Shown piece after piece: positions 33,821 through 45,619 of a stretch of 64,000 nt of DNA. Origin of the DNA: Atopsyche davidsoni (Eukaryota; Arthropoda; Insecta; Trichoptera; Hydrobiosidae). The notes beneath the pieces were generated by a model. The model saw only the letters and a list, made by a program, of their open reading frames with translations. It ran no database searches and was not told the origin of the DNA. Position 1 is the stretch's first letter. The number at the start of each line of letters is the position of its first letter. The position numbers and the translations under genes were made by a program. The stretch is taken from the NCBI GenBank assembly GCA_022113835.1, contig JAILWY010000002.1, positions 908,501 to 972,500 on the forward strand, written 5' to 3'.

Positions 33821-34062
33821 CAGGATTTTAAGGTAGACTTTTTTAATGGTACGAGAAAAATTGATATCCCATTGTACTGCTCCAACAATTACACAAAAAG
33901 AACCTTGCGAGATTTTGACGGCATAGTGTTGACATATTCGGTTCGTGACAGGGTGCAGCATAGACGATATGTTTATTTAACCATTTTGTCAAGAAATAGT
34001 ATTATTTTTGATAGTTTAAAATATGAGGTTAAATGTTCAGCATCGTGCTTGGGATCACCCTG
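33821..34062. mobile_element. Mariner-like MITE (probable)
   Basis: Flanked by TA on both sides (33819-33820, 34063-34064). The left end is CAGGATTTTAAGG; the right end on the minus strand is CAGGGTGATCCCAAGC. CAGGGTG-type ends next to TA are usual for mariner elements, but the inverted match is short. A + frame (33812-34069) happens to span the whole element; no transposase motif is seen in it. Confidence 0.45.
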
Positions 34063-34064
34063 TA

Positions 34065-34300
34065 TATAGATGCCTCTCCGGGTTCCGCTCCTGCCTGCGC
34101 CGTGGCCAGGTCAGCTCGCGCAATAACATTTATCCCTGCAAAGTGAAAGCCTCGCTGCCGAGCACCCTGTACTTACCGGGCGCACTAATACCCTTGTGCT
34201 CTCCCTGTTGTCTCACTTGTGTTGCCGGGAATTAGATTTACACTCCAGGTGGACTCCGGAATTGCGCACTCCTGCGAGACAGCGGTTCGCTAAAATCAAC
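34065..34300. other. GC-rich block 27, candidate conserved non-coding element
   Basis: Contains CTGCGCCGTGGCCAGGTCAG near 34095 and AATAACATTTATCCC. No coding match. Confidence 0.3.
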
Positions 34301-34339
34301 TGAAAATTCTACGTACGTACAAAACAATGCAGCTTAGAT

Positions 34340-34344
<5 letters not shown>

Positions 34345-34403
<59 letters not shown>
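34345..34403. repeat. (AT)n microsatellite
   Basis: About 29 AT units, uninterrupted. Confidence 0.95.
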
Positions 34404-34404
<1 letters not shown>

Positions 34405-34546
34405 GCAATTCAAGATAAATAATATTAGACAGTTCAAATGCCTGATTTGTTTACTTGGTGTTTATACTATTGATTGATAAGTCTCCGATTCGATCCTCGT
34501 TCCGGCAGGTGAATCGAAACTGTCTTAGTTTAAGTTTGGTCTAAAC

Positions 34547-35026
34547 CATAGGTTTCCAAAGTGGTCAATATCAACCTCCATGGGTCGATTCCGCCCTGCA
34601 AGGGACGATGACAGCGAAAAATGAAATCGGAGGTCCACTATCTGTAAATGGGGGTCTACAAGAGTGGATCCCATGGGCCATGTTGGCAACAATATTTTCG
34701 ACGATATGCACGTTGAGTTAACACAACTGAACGACTATTTTCAATGTATAGCGTCACTATTTCGGCGTGTTGTTTCAGTGTAAAGTATGTTTAAAATTGT
34801 ACTAAATTATTGTTTCAAAACATGTTTACCTAATTCAATCGGTTGATAAATGTAAAAGCTATTCAATGTTTACAAAACGAGATAAAATATGGCGCATCCT
34901 GTATATCAGATGTCAAAAATATGTTTGAAGTTGATGAATTTTATAAAAATTCAATATTAGCAAGGCTACGAAAAACAGGAAAACTCGACAAGGGGTCGAC
35001 GGGACAAAATAGTTTGGGAATCTATG
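34547..35026. mobile_element. hAT-family MITE with 8 bp TSD
   Basis: GTCTAAAC flanks it at 34539-34546 and 35027-35034. Termini CATAGGTTTCCAAAGTGG (left) and, on the minus strand, CATAGATTCCCAAACTAT (right) form imperfect inverted repeats of hAT type. At 480 bp it is distinct in sequence from the hAT MITE at 28526. A + frame at 34843-35097 runs out of the right end and shows no hAT domain. Confidence 0.85.
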
Positions 35027-35034
35027 GTCTAAAC

Positions 35035-35520
35035 GATTTGTATTTTCACTGCAGGTGTCGTTATAAAATTCAAAAAAATAATACTTATTGTTTGTAAGCA
35101 ATAGCAGTAGAGTCTGTTGATAACTTCAATTGTGTAATAATACCAATGTTACGCTGAGTATTGTTTTCCACAATATGCTTTTAATGATTTATTAACATCC
35201 AAAATGTAGTCATCGGCTTATTTTTTTACGTATTACAAGTTATTGGGTAATGTTTTTGCTCTGGTAAATTACTCTTAAGCCTAATACAATGTTAGTAGTT
35301 TTGCAATTATTAACATGTCACGTTTTCAAATCTATACATTTGACATTAACAAATATGGTGGATTCAATTTGATAAAATTGGCAAACAGATTAATGTAATA
35401 AACATTGTCGTAATTATATTTTTTTCAGCCATTGCATGTAAAAAAGAAAACAATTCATATCAAACATTTATCGTAGGACGAAATTCTTCTTATCAAATCT
35501 TCAATATAAAAACGGGCATT
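35035..35520. other. AT-rich non-coding DNA
   Basis: Nothing recognised. Confidence 0.45.
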
Positions 35521-35725
35521 TTGAAGGTATGTCCCTGTTTTGCGGGTGGCTGATGTTCCCGCGTAAGCCTGATTTGTACCCCGAGGGCTAAAAAGGGTTG
35601 AACACTATCATCCCCAGCGCATTCCGTAAATAAAACGCATTCATCCCCGTGTATTGCCTATCACATCCGACGAACAGAGCGCCAGGGGTGGTTATCATAT
35701 TCTACGCGGCATAAAGGTTTTGTAT
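35521..35725. other. GC-rich block 28, candidate conserved non-coding element
   Basis: Contains TTGCGGGTGGCTGATGTTCC and CCCCAGCGCATTCCGTAAAT. No frame or repeat. Confidence 0.3.
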
Positions 35726-36061
35726 GGATTCAATAAAATTATAGAACCCAAGAAACTCTTCAGAAATAAACCGATTAACTTAAATATTACATATTTGATA
35801 ACCTGCTTTCAAAGGCTTATTTAGTTACTTTAATGTTTATCGATTAGCGGTTTACAGTCGCTCATTGTACGAGTAACTGTTGAATTTATAATACAAATCA
35901 TTTTACAGTATTTTTAAAAGATATACGTTTTTTTTATCAAATGTAGCTTCTGAAGTCGTAAATTAATGTTTTTATCCTGAAGATTTATAAGGGATTTTGT
36001 TTATGCACAGATGAAGATTTCCGATTTCTTAAATATTTTATTATATTTAATAGCTAAAACA

Positions 36062-36110
36062 TAAGAAATCAATATTTTTGATTGAGAGTACTTGGTGGAA
36101 TTCTATGTAA
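36062..36110 (+). repeat. Family A repeat fragment, copy 2
   Basis: AGTACTTGGTGGAATTCTAT and AATATTTTTGATTGAGAG match the left flank of the foldback element at 291-337. No hairpin part is retained. Confidence 0.6.
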
Positions 36111-36420
36111 AATTTAATTTATACTTATAACGTTTTCACAGTTTGTCATTTTTTAAAAAAATCAAATAAAATCATTAAACAGTTTTAACAGAACTGTTTT
36201 CAATAAAATAATCATATAACAGTTGAATTTAAAAATTAATTTACGAAATACACATTTCAATAAGTAAATTGTACTTTTAAATAATCAAATGAATATTCAA
36301 ACGCTAATGGATAGTGAAAATATTAAAAAAATATTTATCGTCATTGTATTGTTTTTTTTTTTTTTTGAATTCCATTAAATTTTTAAATAAAAAAAGTATG
36401 GAGTTTTTGAACAAATAAAA

Positions 36421-36700
36421 TTAAAACCTCCGCTGCTGACGTCTACAAACCACTCTCATCCATATGTGCAGTCTATTTTGAAGCCTTTAAACTTTACGAG
36501 GTACTCATATCGCGTTATCACAGTTTTATTTCTGCATTGTTTCCATCCACCCTTCAGTCCCTGTTTTAAGAACGACGATGGCATCAAATATGGCGCAATC
36601 AGACCGCGTAAACTGGGGGCTGAAATGACTTTGGAGACGAGGGTCAACAGAATGCAGTCGGCTTGAGTTTTTATGATGTCGGGTTTTTCCCTCTTTTTCC
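36421..36700. other. GC-rich block 29, candidate conserved non-coding element
   Basis: Frames are open on both strands at 36456-36666, as expected by chance in a GC-richer island. No domain. Confidence 0.25.
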
Positions 36701-37760
36701 ATCCCCTATTTTTTAGTGCTTCAGACTATTGCGCTGTTTTAAAACGGTTAAAATGCAACATAAAGTCCAAAAGACTGCAATGAAATGTTTATTAAGCAAC
36801 TCCATAGAAGAGATACAATTCAAGATTATGTTTTATGGTTTAGAATTAAAAATACCGTAAAAATTTTAAGTACGCTGCGCTCTTATAGAATAATCAACGC
36901 CATTATGTTTTCTTGTAAATTTAATAATAACAAAATAAATACTAAAGCAATTTAAAAAAAGCATGTAGTAATATTATTTAAATTTCTTTTAAATAAAGTG
37001 CCATTAGATTACTTCAAACCTTGGTGAAATATATGCTTGAGATGTTTTTTTTATTTTTTAATCGAAATCTCCAGTTTTAAAAGAAAAGTTAACTGTTAAT
37101 AATAATCATACTGTTTTATTGCATCATTATATGTTTTAAATTTTTTTGTTTATAATCTAATAAGAAGATTGCAACTTTCGTTATATCTATTAAAGTAATT
37201 TATCAGCCGTCTAGCTTTACATAGATGTATTATACTAGACTACTAGACATATCTGCAATTTACCACTGTTGATTCGTACAAGTTGATCTCCTTCACCATT
37301 TTTTGGAGCCTCCATGTGTAAAAAATATTTGTCCAGATTGTTTAAGCATGGATGCCTTCGAGTAGTAATGTAAAATAAACTGCTTTAAATTTGCATTTCT
37401 AACATCTAAAATGCGGAGAATACCACATCAGCACCACAAAAACTCTGTTTTAATAATTTTCATATTTAATTTTAATATTAGTTAGAAAAAGAAACGCATT
37501 CCATGCGTATGTATTATGTATATGTAAAGTATATTTGGTCTTTATATATTCAATTGAAATAAATCATTTTTTTTTATATGGAGGCTTTGTCAATTTTTTT
37601 AGCTACCCCTTAGTATTACGTTATTGTTAACGTATAACAGAAAAAGCAATGTCATTAAATTTAACACCCACTGTAATCAATTTAATTTAATATGAAACCT
37701 TTTGAAATCACCTGTATATCTTAATATTTATTTAAAATTACATATATTTTTATCATTATA
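36701..37760. other. 1 kb AT-rich DNA
   Basis: Nothing recognised. Confidence 0.45.
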
Positions 37761-38135
37761 TTCTTGCTTCTCCCTAAGATTCGAAACCTTGTTAGTAATT
37801 TTAGAAAACCGACTCGGATAACGAATGACCGTAAACCACGACATGTCAAATTATTAATTTTCATATTTCTATAGCGGCCGCCGATATTCATAATTTATCT
37901 CTCGGGCCAGGTGAGGCGAAAAAACCTGAAAACCCTCAATTTCTGTAGCAAATTATTCAAAACCCGTGACATTTGGATACGACCCGCATTCAGAGAGATC
38001 GATTAATATTTACGGCGGGTCTTACTCGATATCAAGATTTATTCTCCAATAAATTAAGCATTATTTATGAGTCGAACTTGTTACAATACAATAATATTTG
38101 TTAAAACGCAGAATACGCCATAGCCCCTGGCTTAC
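37761..38135. other. GC-rich block 30, candidate conserved non-coding element
   Basis: A 375 bp block with a NotI-like GCGGCCGC near 37875, GGGCCAG|GTGAGG (donor-like, no acceptor) and ATAAATTAAGCATTATTTAT. No frame. Confidence 0.3.
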
Positions 38136-39600
38136 GGTGGCTGATTTATTTACCACGATATAGGTTATCATTATTTAGTAATTAATGTTCAAAGATACGT
38201 CTTTTTACCCACATAACAAATAAACATGTCTTTTTTTTTCAAAACTTAAATATCTTCAATAATAATTACTGTTGATTATACATAAGATCTCAATTTCGCA
38301 CAGGCTTGTTTATTTTAAAACTAATTTCATGTATTGAATATTTATGATTATTTTTAAATACGCCTCAAAAAAATTTCTTGATTTAAAAAAAATTATAATC
38401 AAATCACACACGAAGCAAGGAAAAATGTGTTTTATTAGATCTTGATATATCAGAGTACTGGGATACGATAACCATGGAGATGTTGGTTCGATATCCAATA
38501 TTGTCATAAGAATATATCCAAGGGTTTTCGCCGTCTTCACATGTGTGCAAACTCAAATAAATCATTGAATAATATAAGGCTTTACTTTTAGCAAAACAAA
38601 CAAATTTAAAAAAATATATTTAATCAAGGCGTATAGTTTATATATAGTAAAATTAAGTTATAATTTAATGGCGAAAACAATTTTCACACTGTGAGGTAAA
38701 ATATTCGACATGAATAACCTTTCAGATATTGATCTGAACCAGAGATTAATATTTTCAGAGAAATATTTTCAAATTGACAATCAAGAGCCTTTAAACTGTC
38801 ATCAACTGTCAGCATCAGCAGAAACTAGCTAAAAAAATTTATTAATGAAAAAAATTCTGACCGCAGAGGTCATAGACTGGAAGAGGTCATAAAGAACACC
38901 AATAACGGGGGTATTTGAAAATTAACGTGTCTTTTTAATTTATTTATGAAACATGAAATAACTGAATTTGTAGTTCAATATTACTAAACAAAGTTTTGAA
39001 TTGCGTATGTAGACTTGTAGATCCATGACAGACTATGGAAGAAAAACCGTTTAACTAAAACCCCTGTTTTTCGCAGATTTTCTGTAAATATCCTTTATAT
39101 TATATTTCAAATTTTAGAGAAATATCAAAGTGAGCTTACCAAAAATGACTTCCTACTGCTTACCTCCCTTTATTTTCCCTTGAAATCTATTACTCTTGCC
39201 GTGTTCTCAGAAAAAATATTTTTTGAACTTCCAATTACACAGTAAATCAAAATATTGAGAGTAAGTTCTACTAAAATTACTGAAATATCATAGTATTCAA
39301 AAGATCTGCATGAAATTGGAAATCTTTATACAAAATTAAACACATGACAACTTTTTCTTCAAGTTCATTTGAAGAATCTATCTTAAGTAATTTAAAAATA
39401 TGCAAAAAAATATATAACCAAGGAAACACAGTACACTACCAGTATGTGTAATAACCTGGATAATTCAACTTCATTAATATAGAAAAGTTCCTGTTTTTCC
39501 ACAACATCCTCGCATCCTTTAAAACGAGATACAACGGAAGCCTTGCCACGACATCAAAGAGAATCCAAAAGTAATATAATTTAATGAAATCAAATATCCA
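38136..39600. other. 1.5 kb AT-rich DNA
   Basis: AGAGGTCATA occurs twice near 38866 and 38883. A B-box-like GTTGGTTCGATATCC lies near 38483. Otherwise nothing. Confidence 0.4.
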
Positions 39601-39790
39601 GTGTGACGACGAGATACTCACTGTTTAGGGGAATTCCCTTATAGAATGCTAAGCGTGCCTGGAAGAGAGCGACACACCCTTGCGCAGCCTGCAGGCGCGC
39701 CAACTATGTGCCTTTCTCGAGAAATTACTTAAAGAGTTCACCCTCACGAGCACACGTAACCCATTATAAAGTTACTACCAAATAATATAG
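39601..39790. other. GC-rich block 31
   Basis: Contains GCGCAGCCTGCAGGCGCGCC, with GCGC and CTGCAG palindromes, just left of the mariner copy. No frame. Confidence 0.25.
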
Positions 39791-39842
39791 CTTACTAAGC
39801 ATATGTAAATAAATATTTGTTCTAAGAAGACAATGTATTTTT

Positions 39843-40298
39843 TTGTTGTTGTGTCCAAAAAAAGTATCGGGTTATTGCAATCGGGACCGTTATTGCGATA
39901 TGCTGCAAAAATTTTTGGGCCCAGAGTTGCAGCAATTTCAAGGTTTCAACTCAAAAACGTGGTTCCAACAAGACGGGACCACTTGCCATATGTCCAATAT
40001 ATCAATTGAAGCTGTTAACGAATTTTTCTCTAATAAAGTCATTTCACGTAGAGGTAATATTAACTGGCCTCCCAGAAGCCCCGACCTTAGGCCTCTTGAC
40101 TATTTCGTATGGAGATACCTTAAAAATAGGGTTTATGAAAATAATCCGACGAACCTAACGGAATTGAAACAAAACATCAGGTCAGAAATGGCAGCAATAT
40201 CGAAGGCTATATGTCAGCGTGTTATCAGCAATCTTCGTTTCAGATTAAAAGAGTGCCAGCAGCGTAATGGTCACCATTCGGATAACATCATTTTTTAA
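39843..40298 (+). pseudogene. Tc1/mariner transposase, C-terminal fragment
   Basis: The frame encodes the end of a DDE transposase: it has KTWFQQDG with the second catalytic aspartate (residue 44 counting from 39843), then WPPRSPDLRPLDYF with the third acidic residue as D81, 36 residues apart. The C-terminal helices follow, ending in HSDNIIF and a stop. Full mariner transposases are about 340 residues; this has about 151 at most, and the first in-frame ATG is at 39900. The N-terminal DNA-binding domain and first catalytic D are missing, so it cannot be active. The end of the frame is intact, so this copy is younger or luckier than the one at 47300-47750. Confidence 0.9.
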
Positions 40299-40408
40299 AA
40301 ATAATTTTCCATTTTGTATTCTTATAATCAACAATAAAAAAATACTTGATTACTAGTAGTTTTTGTTTTACTGAACTAAAAAATACCTGATAATCTCTAT
40401 GGACACTC
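39847..40408 (+). mobile_element. Internally deleted mariner-like element, copy 1
   Basis: Starts near TTGTGTCCAAAAAAAGTATC and ends at CTCTATGGACACTCTA, both carrying the GTGTCCA terminal word. Its whole length aligns with the inverted element at 47191-47759, including the non-coding 3' part (CTAGTAGTTTTTGTTTTA). Both copies go straight from the 5' terminus to the middle of the transposase, so they share one deletion. Ends are placed by comparison and may be off by a few bases. Confidence 0.75.
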
Positions 40409-40724
40409 TATATCTACTGTAGTGCCACATCTAAATTCGAATTGTTTCCGACAAAAACAGAAATAGGCATGACCCCAATAACATCAGTTTGGAATTCACC
40501 TGTTAACATAAAGAGCAAACCGGAGATCCCTCGATCAAGAAAATAAGGTCCAACCACCGAGTCAACAAGCCAATTGGCTTATTTTAAACACAGTTTAGTT
40601 CTGATTAGAGAGCACGGCATTCACGCATTTAAATCAAGCCCTTAAAAATGTTAAGCTCCCCAAATCTCTCCCTTTTACATAATTGTTCGAATGAAACTTA
40701 AAAAGCCCGGAATAACGGCGTCTA
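40409..40724. other. GC-richer block 32
   Basis: Contains CAAACCGGAGATCCCTCGAT near 40516. No frame recognised. Confidence 0.25.
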
Positions 40725-40915
40725 CTTGAGTACTTTTTTTCGCTCTTCGTTTTTCCCTCCTCCGCAGAAGAGAAGATTTATGACTTTAAAAATAGTTGGG
40801 GAGGCTCGCAAGGCATTCCTCGTACGTACAACCACTATTATACAGGGTACACACTCGCCGACCACAATAATAACTCAGCATCCAAGTGATGCTGAAAACT
40901 ACCCTGAATAGCGCT
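40725..40915 (+). repeat. Diverged duplicated block, unit 1
   Basis: Aligns with 41045-41205 about 300 bp downstream: TTTATGACTTTAAAAATA with TTTATGACATTAAAAAATA, ACACTCGCCGACCACAATA with ACTCGTCAACCTCAATA, and GTGATGCTGAAAACTACC with GTACTGCTAAAATCTACT. The frame 40726-40911 inside has no known motif and is not conserved in unit 2. Confidence 0.6.
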
Positions 40916-41044
40916 TCAGTAATGTTGCAGGAATTTTTTCTTGATGTAATAGCACTAATTTCTCACATTAGTTTAATGATATGATAATGAAAATATTGTT
41001 CAACAAAACAATTAACTCAAATATATATTTTTTTAAATCCTTAC

Positions 41045-41205
41045 AAGTACTCATAACACTGTTGGTATCTCCAGAAGTTTTATGACATTAAAAAATATCA
41101 GGGAGAATTTCGAGGCAATACTTGTATCTTCTAACATTGATATAAAGACTACATACTCGTCAACCTCAATATTTAAGTACTGCTAAAATCTACTCTTATC
41201 TTAAT
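41045..41205 (+). repeat. Diverged duplicated block, unit 2
   Basis: AT-shifted relative of unit 1; roughly 60 percent of bases seem to agree by eye. An old tandem duplication of a GC-rich block, or two copies of an unknown repeat. Confidence 0.6.
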
Positions 41206-42235
41206 TATTCTTAAGAACAAAAAAGTGTTTGACAAACTTGAAGTAACAAATGACCAGGTGATCAAATCTAATCCAATTTAAAGACATGACCTAAAAATAT
41301 ACTTCTAACACATGCAATAATTCTTTAAAAAAATAGTCTCGCTTTAAGTGTTTATAAAAGCTGTGTTAAAATAAATTTAAATGTTTTTATGTTCCCCACA
41401 TAAACATGAATTTGCATAAACATTGTGCGAGAATTTGAAAAAAATAGTTTTTTAAACAATTTAATAAATTTTTTGTGTTAAATTAATCTTTACGTATGCA
41501 TAAATTCATTTGTCAAACCCTTAAAAACTTCTTTCAACTAACCGAGAACAGCCCCTCGAGTATACAAATTTTAGCGGAAAAATGTTTGCCATTTTTTAAT
41601 TTTTTTTGTTCCTTGCAACACTTACTTGGCAAGGAAACACAACAAGGTGCGAAGCCTGGCAATACTCCTACGTGTTTTTCTACTAACTACTTTTAAAAGT
41701 TTTACCGTAAACCGAGTTCTTTGGATGTATGGTTAACACGTTACCGACAAACACCTGCTTCTTACCCGTATGAATATTCCAAATAATTATTTTGACTACG
41801 GAAAGCCAAATAGACATCAAACATATATATATTTTTAAATATCCAGTAAAAGGCTTGAAATTTATAACAGTTATATTTTAGAAAACGCAGAACTCAAGTA
41901 AACAGATTGATATCGAAAAATTATATAATAATTTCACGTTTCAAAAAATCAATTTATTTCAAATCTTTTGGGGTGTAGTTTCGCAACTCATTGAAGAAAA
42001 AAATATATATATATATATAAAAGAGTTGATTGATCCGTATTATTTTTCGATACCCAAGGAAAATATTCAAAATAAATCTTTTTAAACGAAAATTTTATAA
42101 TCAGATCAATCAAAGTTGATAATCAAACCACGGCTGCTTTTGATTCTTTGAAATTTGGTAAAAATATTTTTTTTATTTAATCTATGATTAAAAAAATAAA
42201 CATATATTTACTATGTAAACAAACAAGATCCCAAA
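41206..42235. other. AT-rich DNA
   Basis: A slightly richer patch at 41500-41760 and a short TA run at 42004-42019. No gene. Confidence 0.4.
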
Positions 42236-42290
42236 AACCTTGAAGATCATCCGAGTACGGAGATCGAAACGTCGAAGTTCCGAAAACATG
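42236..42290 (+). repeat. Penelope-like hammerhead-type motif
   Basis: CCTTGAAGATCATCCGAGTA continues CGGAGATCGAAACGTCGAAG. TCCG-AGTA-CGGA forms a tetraloop stem flanked by GATC on both sides, followed by GAAACGTC. This is close to CTGANGA-stem II-GAAAC, the hammerhead core described in Penelope-like elements, with the first core base changed. No reverse transcriptase is nearby. Confidence 0.4.
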
Positions 42291-42439
42291 AAGAAGAAAG
42301 AATCATAATCAACTCATAACGACGACTGGCAAGATCTACAAATTTACCAATAAAATCTAGAAAACATAAAAAGTTTACAGTGTTTGTAAAAATTCCACGA
42401 AAACGTTTATTTGAAAAAAAATTTAAAACATTAACGGGT

Positions 42440-42740
42440 TAAATCTTATCAAAGGAGCTTAAACTAACCGCCAGTTAAAACCGCCGGTTATTTTAGCCGG
42501 GAATGCCCCGGAGAAGAAAGTGCCAAGTCCCAAGAGCAATTAGTTATTTTTGCTTGCAACTTTTAGGGGTGATTAAAAAGATAATGGGTCGTTATCTTTA
42601 GGGGTAATATTACTGAAAACAAAGTTGAAACTCTTGTACGAATTTGTCACACTTCTTCCACTAACTCTGATCTCCCTGGAAGATAAAAACAACTCGGACT
42701 GCGAACATAATCATATTCTTTAAGCTACTTTTATGAATTT
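42440..42740. other. GC-rich block 33, candidate regulatory element
   Basis: AACCGCCAGTTAAAACCGCCGGTT contains two Grainyhead-like ACCGCCRGTT half-sites near 42467 and 42480 (described here, not as a single motif). TTTAGGGGTGATTA and TTTAGGGGTAATAT repeat 34 bp apart. No frame. Confidence 0.35.
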
Positions 42741-43074
42741 GGCTTTTAAGTTTTAGTATATAAATGAAACTTACAATCTTTTTGACTAAACTTTTAAGCG
42801 TGCGTAGTTTAATTTTTTTATAATAATAATATTTTTTTGTATTTTTGTATGGTTTGACAGCCGTTGTTAGAATTGCTTAGTAAGTAAATAATGCGTTTTA
42901 TTTTCAGTACCGGGAATAACGCAGCATACTACCCAAAAAGCAATCGTGGTATAATAAACAGTAATGTAGTAATGACAATGCTTGAAAAAATATTCCGTAA
43001 ATTTGTTTGCTATTATGATTTATGAAATTCAAAAAACGCTAATTTTCATACATCTGAACTATGTCATTTTAACA

Positions 43075-43410
43075 ATTGTAATGACACATCCATTATTCAA
43101 ATGACACATTCACAAACCCTGCGACGTCGCACTTTTCCGCTAATAAACCAATTAAAAGGATGTTACATCTAATGGACACATGAAAAATACCCTTATGTTA
43201 CCCCATTTAAAATAAACACTGGTCTTAATAATACTAATACAACCTTCTCTCTTCCACTGGAAGGGCAGAAGCGGAAGAACCTCCATTGGTTAGTAATTAA
43301 GGCTTCAGAGATAATACTATTGAGGCTCTATTATTAAAGGAGAGCTGAGAAAGCTGCTCCTTCATCTTTGAATAATTGGACAGATCCTACGATATGTTAA
43401 TATTAGATCT
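43075..43410. other. GC-rich block 34, candidate conserved non-coding element
   Basis: ATGACACAT is repeated at 43081 and 43101. GCGACGTCGC at 43121-43130 is a perfect palindrome. CCAATTAAAAGG and CCATTGGTTAGTAATTAAGG follow. No frame. Confidence 0.3.
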
Positions 43411-43608
43411 ATTTTTTAAAAGTAATTACGTCTTGTTTAGCCACAAAGACGATCAGAATCGTGTATATGCTTTTTAATCAAGCAACAAATGTGAAAAGTC
43501 GATATTTAGGAGATGAAAAGTGTAATCACTCATAAACAAAAATGATCTTAAATATAGAGTGGAATAAATTTAACTACTAAGTCAAGCATATTTTTTGTGT
43601 TTTAAATA

Positions 43609-43850
43609 TAATAAAATACTTGAGTGATTTTTCCACATATTAACTTTATTGGTGACTGGTTTCTCCAACCTTTCACGTTGGCATTATGAGTACTTTCAGT
43701 TTGATATCAAACGAAAATGCCAACGTAAAAAGTTGGCGAAACCTGGTCCGCAATAAAAATTAATATGTGGAAAAATCACTAAAGTATTATATTTTATATA
43801 AAATATTCAAATGGAACTCCACCAAATACTCTCTGTCAAAAATATTTCTT
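43609..43850. repeat. Foldback repeat, family A copy 3
   Basis: Two arms of about 75-80 bp (43609-43686 and 43714-43796) form an imperfect hairpin with a loop of about 27 nt. Each arm carries the motif GCCAAC-loop-GTTGGC-GAAAC; on the + strand the stem is 43719-43724 with 43732-43737 and GAAAC at 43738-43742. Downstream (43800-43850) is the reversed flank AACTCCACCAAATACTCTCT also found at 301-337. Two oppositely oriented element ends seem to be joined, an arrangement common for Penelope-like elements; family assignment is inference. Confidence 0.7.
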
Positions 43851-45615
43851 ATTTAAATAGTAAAAAATAAATAAATATTGTCTTTGAAACTTTACATTGA
43901 ACATCCTGGTCTATAAATATAAACTCATGCAGTTGTGTGTGTTATTTTGTATGTGTTGGATTCCGCGAACAAGATATCAATTTTGCATGAACAGGTTTAC
44001 GTCCAAGATGAATTAAAATTGCAATTAAGAAATTGCCGTGTAAGATACATAACAAGAAGAACGAGTCCACTAGCAAGTCATCTTAGCAATAATTACTTTA
44101 TACGCATTCATATATTTAGAATTACATCTCGTTATTCTTGTAGAGGTAGATTATTTAAATTATAGTGCATGTAAATATAAATATTCATTTTTTGTTATAT
44201 TTGTTTTTGCTCAACTGTATCTCCTGGTTGGAAATTATAACCGACTTAAGGATCAGATAACCAAATTATTTCAAATGATGCCTCTTATTGAATAAAGCCG
44301 GTTGAATACCGAATTAATACTATACACATAAAAAAGCATACTTTGAATTTGAACCCCATCCTCTTGCTTTTCGCATCATGGTGACATTTTCCATACAAGT
44401 TTTTTAAGTACTTGAATAATATCAATATAAATTAAAATGTTAATTAAAAATCAATGCATTGCCTTAAATTTAAAATTATGCACTTAATAACTAAATAATT
44501 TTTATTCATTTTTTGTGCATATTAAAATTACTTTATTAATAGATTGTTATTAAAAAAATATATTAAACGCGATCAGCCCATCGATATTTGGTTGGGATAG
44601 ATTAAAAGTGGCGGGTATTTATTGTTTTTCACCAATAAATAGGTGTAATGGTTCCCTATACGAAAACAAAGCCACAGTTGTCCCATACAATAAAAATATA
44701 ATAAAACTACTACTAGGGCTTTATAACATTGTTCGTAGATTTTGTATTTATTATAATCAAAACAAAAAATGAGTTTCTTAAATAATCATAACAACTTTGT
44801 TTTAATTTGAATAAATATTTTAGATATTTAATTGTAAGTCTAATTCTTTGAATTAAATTTCTAAAATATGATAAAAATTACCTAGAATTCAAAGCGATTC
44901 TGAATACTTTAGTACAATCAGGTAAGATCTGAAGTGGAATTCGTTCACAGCTAAATGTAAAAAATAGGGTGACCAAAAAATATATTAAAAACAGAGGATA
45001 TATTTGTTTACAACCGCAAAAATATAAAATATCAATGTGTGATTGATCAATCTCAAAAAGTTTGTTTCTGAGGGAATGTTTATGTGGGTTAACTCTTGGT
45101 TCTGATAAGAAAAATATTTACAGTGAAAAGTACTTCTAATAGTAGTTTATTTAAAATATGTATGTTATTTGTGAAAACTCAATAATATTTTTTCGATATA
45201 CAAAGATTTAAATTGTTTTTAATTTTTTTTAAATATTAAAAATTCATTCGTAAGTGAAAAAAGACACGAACCGGAAATCCAATTTATTTTATTGTTTATT
45301 ATTTAATATTTGTTTTTGAATTTCTTAAATGTGTAAACATAAACTAATATAAACTACTTTGTATTGCGTGTATTACTCTCGTGTTTTTAGATTAAATAGA
45401 TAATTGTGTTGTTTATTTTTCATTATAAAAATTATACTCCAATTCAAAACTGTAAAAACATATGTGTTGTTAATAGAGCACTTTTTCTAGTATTTTTTTT
45501 TAATTCAATATTTGAGCCATACTCATAATTATAAAAAAAGAACATACGGTACTCAAAGTACTTCCACCATATTTATTGAGGGAAATATTTCAAATAATAT
45601 TTTATCTTTTGGTTA
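43851..45615. other. 1.8 kb AT-rich DNA
   Basis: Possible minus-strand tRNA-like relic at 44335-44395 (GGGGTTCAAATTCAA). The frame 43935-44165 has no domain. Otherwise nothing recognised. Confidence 0.4.
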
Positions 45616-45619
45616 CCCT

